Positions 35,701 through 47,700 of a stretch of 64,000 nucleotides of DNA are shown here, in pieces. Source of the stretch: Tetranychus cinnabarinus (taxonomy: Eukaryota; Arthropoda; Arachnida; Trombidiformes; Tetranychidae). Below the pieces are notes generated by a model. It made no database searches, was not told the origin of the DNA, and worked only from the letters and a program-made list of their open reading frames with translations. The stretch's first letter is position 1; each line of letters begins with the position of its first letter. Position numbers and translations under genes: made by a program. The DNA lies in the NCBI GenBank assembly GCA_022266195.1, contig WHVY01000004.1:5039501-5103500 (forward strand). The letters are read 5' to 3'.

Positions 35701-38700
35701 CTGTAATTATGTTATTCAATATTTTGTCTGCTTCTTCATTTTTCCGTTTCAATAGTTGATCATTTTTATTTGCTCAATTTTAGTCTTCTCTTCCTAATCA
35801 ATTTACCCAACATAAATCACATTTTGCAATTGTAAACTATCATTAACCCGTCATCAATACCATCTTAAACAGGTAAAATTATATACCTTTACAGTCATGA
35901 TGAAAATTTTATTATTATTTATTCTTCTCTTCTACTCTTACCTTTCCTTTGAATTTCATTTTTTATTATTCTTGTTAAAAGCACATACAAAGCACATGTA
36001 ATAATGCAATGATAATAATGATATGTAAAGTAAAATTAACAGTAAAGCAAGTAGCATTGAACACAAGAAAAAAACGTATTTTTTTCTGGTAACATAATGA
36101 TGATAATTTCACCTGAAATGAAATGAATAAAAAGATGAGCATGAGTCAAGAAAAACTCTAAAAATTGAAGAAAAAAATTCTCATTGAAAGCAAGAAAAGT
36201 CTCAGAAAATTCAGAGAAAATTTTTCATCAAAATTCTGAAAACCCTTTGAAATGAACCAATGAGAGTTGATCAGTTAATTGTGAAAACCATGATAAAGAA
36301 AAGATGGAATTCTTTAAGAAAAAAATTTCCAAAATTACCATAATAATTATGAGAATAAACTAAAACTCGAAAAATTGGAATTTCAACTTTTTCTTGGATT
36401 CTCTGCTTTCAAGTGATGCTACAAGTTTAATGTTAGGCGAAGTGAAAGGTTAACAATAATAGCCTTTTAAATGGCCTCAATATGCTGACCATTCAAGTGT
36501 TGACATGAAAAAGAAAGTGAAAAGTGAGAAAATGTTTTTTTGTCGAGATTGATATTTTGTCCATTAATATTGTAATTCAACAATAAGAAGTTATTAACAT
36601 TGAAATGATATTTAAAAATCATTTGCCGAAAATGGGTTTACAATAAAAAAGCTGCTTTTATTGTCGAACCTTTTGAACCTTTTAGGGTTGTTTGCCTTAT
36701 TTTGGTCATTTGATTACAATTTTCGAATCAAAAGTTTCAATTTCGAAGGGTTTCTCTGAATGCCTTTTCGCCTGTTCAATTGGATGAACATTTTTATGTT
36801 AATGCCTTTTTTATTCACCAACTTCAATGGGATAAATGTGTGTTATTTGTGGTTAGGGATGTTGAAGGAAACTGGAAACTCTTTAGGCTCTTTTCCCTAT
36901 TAAATGATCCCTTTTTTCATGGATAATATTATAAATAAATAAAAGATATTCTTTTCCTTTTCAGCCATTTCTTTCATTTTTTCACCCAATTCAATCCATT
37001 TGTAAAGTAAACTTAAATTAACAAACAAACAGAATCAAAATTATTCACATTTCAAAGTTTATCAATATCAAGTTATCAATATCATTTCCATTCATTCCCT
37101 TGAGATAATATTGAAATTTCAATACTTTACTTTAAACTTTTACTTCTTTCTCACAATTACCCGATAAAATTTGAATCAATAACTTTCAAGTAATGGGAAT
37201 CGAATAGCTAAAGGTGAAAATTCAAATTCGAAATCAAAGAATTCAGAATGTTTCAAATCTCAAAATTTTTATCAAATTCAATAAAGAGTGAAAAATTTCG
37301 CTTTTCCATTGTTCAAAGTTCTTAGACATTAAGAAACTTTCATGCAGAAGTTCTGAAGATTCGAGTTTTCGTTTAATCAGATAAAGATCGAAAGAATTTT
37401 CAGAATCAATTTCTTCAACACTTTTGGTGCTGAAGTCAAACTCAAAATTAGACTTGAAATTTGTCCATTCAATGAGGAAACAATTTAGAACTGAATTTTT
37501 TCGATTTTTGAGTTTTGTTCGAAAGCTCAAAATGTGATAATTTGACAAAAGATGAACATGTTTTTTTGTCGAAGATGTTATCACATCTGACAGAAATGCA
37601 TTTGTGAAGTAAAATGTTATTGATATGCTAATCATCAGAGTATTGTGCATAAATGATTGATCATTGGGTTACATAAGCAATGAAAGTTGCCACAAGTGTG
37701 AATAATATTGATGAATAAAAAAAGATTTTGTCTTTTCACACAAAACTGAAAACTGATTTATGAAAATCATGGAAATGCAATCTTCTCCTTTTCAACTTTT
37801 CTATTCAACCCAAACTGAAACTAATGAAAATCATGCGAAAAAGTAAAACACTAAATGAACTCAAAGTAAATTTCATGATCAAATCTTTACTCAACTAAAG
37901 TAAAATCAACTTTTAATGTACTTTTTTGCCTCAAAAAGAGAAGAAAATTTTCATGTAAATAGGAAAAATTAACCAATAAAGTTGATCTCTTTTTCAGCCT
38001 GTTTAATGATCTAATTTTGATCCTTTTTTATGCTCAAAAACCTGATGACAGAATTTTTAGGTTCAGTGAAAAATATTTTGATTTTTAATGAAATGAGATT
38101 AACTTGTATTAACCTGGACTAATAAAGTGTAATTGCCTGCAAAGAAACAGAGAAACGGTTAAGTTTACTGATTGATAAAGTTGCCAAAATTAAGTGACCA
38201 AGAAAAGGTATTAACTATTGAAATGAAGATGGAAAAGATTTGTTGATTTGATCTGATTAAAAGTTTTTGCAGCTTAAATTGAAACTTTAGATTCTTATTG
38301 AGAGAGACAAGATTATAACGATAACTGAATCGCTTGAAATTTGAGTGTTTCTCATTTCAAGATTAAAGTTGGATCGAGTTGAGAAAAGGTCAATTATGTC
38401 GAGATAATAGTCTGAAAATGATGTTCGGAAATGATGATCACAATTTGATTTAAAGCTAATTTATGGCCATTCAAGGGTAAATTGATTTGTCTTGTCGAGT
38501 TGATGGAAAAATATTGAAACATTGTAACATTGGAATCAGTTGAATGGGATTAACTCGAGATGTACCATGGTCTTGAGGTTGACCTGGTAAGTGTCGACAT
38601 GAGACACTTTTCTTGTATGGAAATTGAGATTAACTTTAAATAAACAATGTGGTAACATTGATGATAATAAATAGAAATAAATCCTTTTTTTTTCTTCTTC

Positions 38701-41700
38701 TCTTTTCTCCACTTGTTCAATATTTTCATTTCAAATGATAATCTGATGATTGACTTGAAATGAAAATAAAGATTTACAGTTAATGTTGCTTGTGTGTGCG
38801 TTTCTATCTCATCATTATCTGACTCGTTCGTTTTTTGCTCTTGCTGCTGCTCTTTACTTTTAAAATGGTTAAAGCAACAATGATAAATGATTGAGCATTA
38901 TTAGCCTTAAGACAAGATTAACCATTTAAGGGTTCACTATGATTTATGTTAGATTAGGATGATGAACAGGGGATGAAAAGAACGCAAAATCTTCTTAATT
39001 TTTTATCATTATTTATCTGATGAAATATAAGAAAAGAACTTTTATCGCAAATTATTTCAATCTTTTTTCTTGCTCAGTCTGTCTGTCTGATAGTCAGACT
39101 ATGGTTTCATTATGGTTTGTGTTTTTCAAACATGTTTCAACTTATAACTCTGACAAGGTTAAACAATGTCTGGTATTGATAGGCTTATTTTGCATCATCG
39201 TGACAATTGACTCGAATCTAAATTAACTCCAATGTTAAAACGATGGTTAAATATGATTATTTCAAAGAGTCATTTAGATGAGCGAAAACTGTCGTTTGAA
39301 AAGGTTGAGAAAAGAGTAAAAAGTTGGGTAAAAAATCAGATTTAGTTTGTGCTTTAGTTTCTCTCATTGACGATGGGTTGCCTCAAGAATTTGAGTCTTT
39401 AAATGGGGATTGAATTGATTCTATTATATTTAGTGGAAAGAAATTTTCGATCAGTCATGATGTCGGAGTCTGCTTGTAAAAACTAATGTTGATCAAAATT
39501 ATCAAAATCTTGAAAAAACAGGATAATGAGATGGCATGATAATTAATAGACTCGGGCTTTGCCTTCGTGTAATAACTAGCATATCACTTCGCAATCGTTA
39601 TTTAATTATACACTTGACCTGAAGCGGATGGAAACACTGTTAGTTACTCTCCGGCTCTTGTTTGACAAGGGAAAAGGTTTGGTTTGTTTCTAATCAGTTT
39701 TCATTGAGTTGCATAAAAATTTGACGAAGAAGTTTGTTCAGCTTAGAAATGTCAATTTTTCAATTTTTTTGACTTTTTGCAACAAATAAAGACTTTGGCC
39801 TGTAATTTCATAATCGAACCCTATTTACCTGAGCTAAGATAGTATTTAGTGCGAGCTAATAATGCCTACAAAGTTTTGAAATAGACTAAAAATTGGCAAC
39901 CAAAAAATCGAGTCATGCTTTGCTCCTGACAGCCTATTATTTGAGAGGCCAGTCCATTGACTATTGAAAATTAATCGACTACTTTTCCATTGATTAACTG
40001 TTGAAAGTTTTGCTCATTTTAATGCTAGTCTCACTAAATCGACTGTCCAAGAGCTGTGTGTATCCCTGACTATTGAATGTTAAATTTTCAGCGCAATATT
40101 GCTGTAAAATATTAAATTGATTGTGTTGACTCGAGTCTGATTTATTTCACTGAGTCAGTTATCGAAATGATCAAATGTTTAACTGTAAAATGAATTGCTG
40201 GCTACAAGGTAAATCATTGGATTATTTTTACATTATTATGCCGACTTATCGGACAACACATTAATAAGACTTGAAAAAAATGTAATGATCTCAGTGATGA
40301 TAAGTTGATTTGGAAAGCAAAGCTGATTTTATCCTGATAAATGTAGCTTTAACCACACAGACTGTACATTGTTGCTCGACCCGAGAGTTACAATGTTGTA
40401 ATAACATGTTTATCAATTTTGCGATAAATTTAAAAATTTATAATTTCCTATCATCTGAAGCAATCAATTCAATAACAGTCAGAACTTTAAATCAGAAAAT
40501 CTTGACAAAATGCCTGATTATTCAACTCAAATACTGTTATCTGACCTTGTCTCTGGAAAACGATCAACAAAATAAAAACAAATTTCCTTTGCTATTCATC
40601 AAACACTTTTATCTGACAAAAAGCAAAAAGTTTCCAGAATGTGAACTTTTCTGAAACTCTTCATGAAAACAGCGAAAACAAAAAAAATGGACAAAATTTT
40701 CAATCAACACCAAAGTGATTTGCTCATTTATTGACCCGAAAAAAAAGATTATTATTTATTGCATTTTAATCATTCCTTAACTGATCATCATCAAAGACAA
40801 TCTTGGCGATTCCATTTCGACTCTTGATTATCAGCTGAACCAATCAGAGACATGAAATATTCTTAACCTCAATTACAATAAACATATCTGATCAACAAGT
40901 TCAGTTGAAACATTTCCAAATTAACCGATAAAGGTTGAAGAAGCCCAACTCAAGTCCGATTGAAAGATGATAATCGCTTCAATAAATCAATTGGAGTAAA
41001 AAATAGTGGATTAAAGTAATGAGATAAACTTGGATCCATTGTAGTTGGTTTAGTCCAATAAGTATAATGGTTAGTTACAAGGCTATTAATAGTGTCTCGA
41101 CTTTAAAGTAATGTTCAACTTTTTTCGATCAAATTTTCTCTTTACTTTTGTCAATTTTTTATGGTTCAAACGGGAAAGATAAAGATGTCCAGAGAATAAT
41201 CAAATTCTCGAATCTACTGGGAGTAACAGAGTTGCACGCGTTTCAGGGATTGGACTATTGCCTTGGATTGGCCATTAGTCAACATTTGGATTTGCCTATT
41301 AAACTTTAATTTTTTCATTTCTTTTTTTCCTCAAAAAAGAAACATTTAAGATTCAAAAGATTTTTCAATGTTTTTCTCTCGATTTGTTCACCATGATAAC
41401 ATGATTAACTTTGTCCAACATAAAAAACAAGAAAACTCGAAATGTCTTTCAGATTATAAATGACTTTAACACGGAAATTGCAACGACTCCGGAAATTGAT
41501 TGAAAAAAGATGAACACTTGAACATTTGCAAGAATCAGAATGTCGATCTGATGGTGAAAATGTTTTCCTAATGACCATCAATTGGCTCTAACATTGATTA
41601 AAAGGTGCGATAGGAAAAGTCAATGGAAGAATGATTTGACGAGAGAAAAGTAAAAAACTGAAGAGAACAAAAAACTCGAGGAAATGGGCTGAGATAACAC

Positions 41701-44700
41701 TGTAATCATATTCACTAATGATTGTGATTCATCGAGATTGATTGATTGTTTATTAATAGAAGATTGACTTTCCTTCAGTCTTCCAAAAGTGATGGAAAAG
41801 GTTTTCTTACCTTGATTGGACAATGGCTGCTTGAGCCACTGTTTCGACACTTTGATGGTGATGATGGTGATGATGATGATGGTGATCTTTCACAGTGGCT
41901 CCGACTCTGTTAATCCAAATGTTCAGTTGAAGGGAAGAAAAGAAAATGTTGGTTAAACATTTAAAGTTAAGTAAAGACTTTTTCACTTGAGATTGGCACT
42001 TAATGGAATGGTCAGAAGTACAGATAAACTTGTAAATGTTGATACTTTGAACTCTAATTTTTGCTTCTTTTTTTTGGTGACTTTTCTGGCTTTTAATTTC
42101 ACCTTGTTTTAACTGACAAACTAACTTGTTTTAATGTTTTATTTTTTTTCATTCTGCTTTCTCCACTAATCTTGTTTCTGTTAACCTTCAAGAGTGAGAA
42201 AAATCAGATGAAAAGGGAAGATAAAGATGATGATAAAGAGGCTGGTAAGATGATTATGAGAGCAGGAAAAAGGATGGGAAGGTGAGTGTCGTGGAATCAA
42301 ATGAAAGTTAAAAGATTATGAAAGTGTAATTGAGATTCACAGGTAAACTAGACGTACTTTTCATGTTTACCAGGTTTTATACAGATGGACTCTGTCCTTG
42401 CCATTATCAAGATAATTTTCATTTTTTTTGTTACCATTCAATTTATCATTTGCAACCATCAAAAGTAGAGATGAATCTTTTCGCATTCAACTTATCAGCC
42501 TTTCAATCTGATAATTGGCACCACTTTTTGTCATTACATTGAAGCAATTTAATTATTAAAGACAAACCAAATTGATCAACTACAACAAAAAATGGCACAA
42601 ATTGTAATCGAGTTACACTTTTTGGTTCACTTTCAGCCAATAAAGTGGTGAATAAAACATTTAAATTGAACAGTGAGAAGCTCAATATCAATGGTAAGGT
42701 AATGTTATTATCATCATAAAGTAATCAATGATAAAGTTGATACAAAGATAATAATTGCGTAAAGTGAACCGTAAATTATAATGTTATTTGAATGGTCCAA
42801 ATGAAGAGCATAATGAAGAGGGAAAAAGAGGAAAAATGAAGAGAAGACGGTCTTTCAAGCCTTTTCATCTTTTATGCAAAGTTGGAAGTAAAATCTAGTT
42901 TCAGTGATATTTTACAGAGAAAAGCATAAATTGCCCGAAGGTAAGAGCATCTCTTTTGACTCCTACTTCCTCTCTTCTGTCTTCCGTCTTGATCATCTTC
43001 GATGAAAAAAAGACACAAAATAACAAAACAAATCTCAACCCAAACCAGTTGTGTTAAACTGACTGATGAAGGCTCTAAGAGGCTCATGGTTCAGTCCTAT
43101 GGGCATCAACTTGTGACATTAATGTTTGGCCTTAGTTGCCATTGCTCTAAATTATGCTAATTTTACTCTTTTTTTCCTTCCCTTCTCTGCCTTACTCTTT
43201 ACACTAAAAAAAGGATAAAATGATGTTACGAGCAATGAAAAGTTAAGTGAAAATGATGATTATTTGCAATATTTATTATTGCATTATTATTGATATCAAT
43301 ATGCAATCAAACCCTTCACTTTTCCTCTCTTTTTTATTCAATTTTATCGCAATATTTGCTAATGTCACTTTGCGCCTTTTCGTCTTTTCGAGATTTAACC
43401 AAAATCTTTACCAAATTATCGGTTTGATTTGAGAAGCAAACAATTTGGCAAACTCGATGTAAATTGAATTATTGGCCCATTTGGAACCACAAAAGCTTTT
43501 ACTTTGCATCAACTTTTTGTCTTTTCTCCATTTCAAATGGATCCAAAAACTTCATCACTTTTCACTGAGAAACTCATTATTGAAACTATTCAAGGGTAAA
43601 TCATTTTCAGGTGAATTATTGGAAAGGTAAAAAAAGTGGAAAATGTTTACTCTGTAATTACAACAAGGAAATGTAAAGATTAATTATCAACTGAACAGAA
43701 TAATTTATTACTTGAGATGATTATCTGAATGAATTTAATCAAATTGCTTTTAATCCATTCAATGTCCGGGTTTATTAATAAACGGTAAAACAAGGAACGA
43801 GTAAAGAAACGATTTAACAAGTAAACATGAAACTTGATGACAGTTGAAGTCGAAGTGATTTGATGAAAAAAGAGAGAAAAAATTCGAAATTCGAAAAGTT
43901 TCAACTGAAATCAGAAACTTGTTCTTTTTCAGTAATTGAGATAATATCAATGTAAGTCAAATTAATATCACATTTGGAAATGAGTTGAAAAGACTGTTAA
44001 AGCAATTAAATTATTTGCATAAAATGGCAATCTCATGTTTCATTTGTGTTAAACATTTCAATAATGATTCCATCATTTGGCGTCTTCCATCATTTACATT
44101 TCAGATAAAAGTATCAGTTCAAGTTGGAATCTGATCAATATGAGTAAGAAAGAAATGATCATTTTTTTCATTCTTAATATTGTCTCTATTAACAGGCAAC
44201 TTAACGTATCTCAATAAATCAGAATTAATGTTGAGAAGAAAAAGAAATGCTTTTTTATTGAATTAATGAGATAAAATTGAAATTTTTTGTTTTTCTTCGG
44301 CTTCGCTTTATGAGCTTATGTACCTTTTTGTGTGGGTTAAATGTCTCTCTATTGGTATAGTTATTGCATTATTCAGAATTGGAATGATATTTAAATTTTA
44401 CATTTCTTCTTCTTCTTTTTAATTTTACCATTTTATTGGATTCTAGTTTGTTTTTTGATGTGAACAAAATAAAGTGAATTACTGTCTGCTATTATTATCA
44501 CCATGTTTCCATTAAGCATGATAAGTGATTTGCATTGGAATGAGTTTTAATGCTGTAACAGTTTTAATTTATAGACGTTTTCCAATTGATTTACAAAATT
44601 GTTCAAAATTACACCAAACAAGGTTAACATTTTGGACACTTTAAGCTCAATTTAAACTTTCAATCCAAATTTTATTCCAACCTCAAATTTAATGGAATTC

Positions 44701-47700
44701 ATTGAGAAAAAAATTTTCATTTTCCTTTGAGCGCAAAGCTGGACACAAATTGTGCTTATTGGTAAAAACTTGTAATCACAATTTTCGAAAAGAATAGAAC
44801 ATTTTTTTCGAATTTTTCAAATCAGGAAAACTGTAGTTTTTTGGTGGAAAGTGTTCGTAATCTTAAAAAGTTTTAAGATCAAATTGGTTTTCAACTAAAG
44901 AAAACAAAACAGGATCGACTTCTATGAAAATCTCTATTTTACATCCTTACCATCAACGAAAACTCAATGGTTCTGAAAAGGATTTTGGACCGATAAAGAA
45001 TGGTGAGTTCTGAAATACTCATGATAAATGCCTTGAATCGACTTTCGACTCTTGGTTGACAGCTCAATCTTAAAATGAATAGCTAATAGAAGATGGAAAA
45101 GGATAAGTCGTATTCATATCTTAAATCGATATAAGATGTAATCGAATCTTTTGAATTTCAAAAGAAGAGTTTGAAGATTATTCGTAAACGGACTGAGACT
45201 CAAACAAGAGAGGCTCGAGAAGCGTAACAATAGAAATCTTGAATTCTGTAAAATCAAATTTTGTTCTATTCGGCTCAATAAAAAGCTATTTTTTCATTAG
45301 AAAAGTTATTCACAATCAAAGCACACTTTATAAAGATTTAAAATTGTCTGACAAAATTGTGAGACTCGGACTTTACAAGTCTGCTAACCTTTGGAAAATT
45401 TCCAAAATATTCTATCGAATTGAATTGTTTTCTCAAAATTTTGAAATCTTTAAGTCGCTATGAAAAGATATAAAAAGCCTCGTTTTCTGGGTTAACCGAT
45501 CAAACGGGAAAATTTTTGAATGAAATGCTGAAATGAACGCCAGCTGGTATTAATGAAGTCAACTAATGAAATGAAACGTGAAAAGGACTGAAGATGAAAA
45601 TGAAGGGAAGTTGACCATTGGCTAATCTTTTCTTGCAGATGAAGGCAACTTTTTGACCGACAAATGTAACTATGATTATCAATTGGCTGTTAATGTTTGA
45701 TGAATTTTCACTGTAAAACCTTTCAAGAACTAATTTAATCAATTTGCTTCACACGGTTAATGGCCTTAGGTAATACCTTGCCATTGACAATCTAATGGTG
45801 AACCTTTGATATAATTCAACAACCAAACTACTTCTCTTCCCATTATCATCATCATCATTATTACTATTAACGTGAAAGACAAAAAAGACCAAAATCTTTG
45901 AGCGAATAAACTTTTCCTCTTTTACCATCTTTCGCCTCTTTCAATTTCTCAATGTTTTCTGAACCGTTTGAATGTTTCCTTTTCTGTCCACCGGGTTGAT
46001 GCTAATTTACGCCTTGTGTAAGCTCAATGCTAGTGGCAATTAACCTCACAGTGAAAAACAGAAGAAGCCAGTAACAACAAAAAAACAAAACAAAACCTCA
46101 AAAATCAACAGTCAACAAGAGAAAAGATGAAAATTGAAAAAAAAGAAGAGAAGCAACCAGATTGACCAAACTCGGAATGTTACATGGAAACAATTAGTTG
46201 CCTTGAAGATGATTGAAAAGGCCTCATCATTAGCATCATGTTGACTTTTGCTGTTAACAGGAATTAATTTCATGATTTTTCAAACCCTCTTTTCACCCTT
46301 TTCACCTTGTTCATTTTCACACTGAATCAACCTCAGAAAAGGTGAGCAAAAACACAAACTTGAATCAGGTTGAACAACAAAAGGCATTTAAACAGGCTCA
46401 ACCGATGAATAATGAACGATCGTAAATAGTCGTCGTTTGAACCTTACTGTTGGATTTACCTTTATTGACTGAATCATGTTTTTGTTTTTGTTTTCATACT
46501 TTTTTTCGGGTTAATCTTGATGAATGACAGAGAAAAGCTGACTTTGCGAATAAATTGAAGATTAATGAATTCATATTTAAATCAAGTTATTCAATTGAAT
46601 AAATTAACTGTTTGTCGCGTGTTTCAAGTTACTACTCCTGTGTGTGTGTGTGTGTGCGTTTACTGACCAGTAACAGGACAGATTGTAATTTATTTGATTA
46701 AATGGATTAAAGTAACTCAGGTAAAAGGTATGAAAAGTAATTTGTTTGTTATTACTTGTTTTGAGCTTAGTCGCAGACTTTATATTTAAATACAAGAAAC
46801 TTGACAAAAAAAGATGAAGCAAAAACAAAATATTCAAATTAATCAAATTAAAATGTCACAGAAACCATTAATAGAATCAAAGTCAAGATTGTAAATAATT
46901 TCTGGTCAAATCTGAACCTGAGAATATTATCGATGTTCATAAACTGCTCAAATCATAACTTCTGTGAAATTGTGACGATCTTGTCAAAATTTTCGAGTTC
47001 GGAGTGTTTCTCAAACATTTGTAACCTTTCAGTTAGTTATAACCATATTTGGTTAACCAAGAACACTTGACTCTTTGGATTATTGTGACAAAAATATTGA
47101 CAAAAGAACGCAGTTGCTGTCGGTAATGTTTGGGTTTTGTAGGAAAACTGAAAATCTCATGTTAACTAGCCAACTCTGTGTCGAATCTGTGACTTTTCTG
47201 GGGTTTTGATAACTTTTCACTTGGAATAGTTTGAATTAGAGGAATCAGATTGAACCAAGGTTTGGTTATTTAGTTGGCTTTTAGTGAATGAACGTAGTTT
47301 TGCATTTTCAATGTTGAAGGAAATGTTTAAAGATGCGATTTGTTTTTTGGTTTCTTTGGTTCTAAATTTGATTTCATCCTTTTCACTTCAATTCAAAAGG
47401 TGAAAATTGTTTGGTTTTTGTCTGTAAGAAATGAATGTCATTTGACCGTGATCACTGTATTGGTCACAAAGGACAAGTTTGATTCTAATAAATATTCACT
47501 TCACTTTGAAAAGCATGTCAAAGTTTAACTGACTGGTAAACCTGGTATTGGGTTCAACCTGATCAGTTGTAACAATGACACAAAAATAATGAAATAAGTG
47601 TCGAAACAGCAAATAAAAAGTAATTTAAAAAACAATGCATATGAAGAGCATTAAACATCAGGTAAACACCTAATTCTTTGATCAATTTATGTAAATCTCT

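Larger units (their letters stand above)
27878..41810. other. trh intron 2, 13.9 kb
   Basis: The longest intron. It holds a decayed tandem repeat (28707-29220), a 35-bp palindrome (29700-29734) and a 135-codon frame (37243-37650) of doubtful status. No nested gene recognised. Size and position fit a store of developmental enhancers. Confidence 0.65.

Noticed and set aside
40310..40654. 114-codon plus-strand frame in trh intron 2
   Set aside because: Length is expected once or so by chance in AT-rich DNA of this size; no domain seen.
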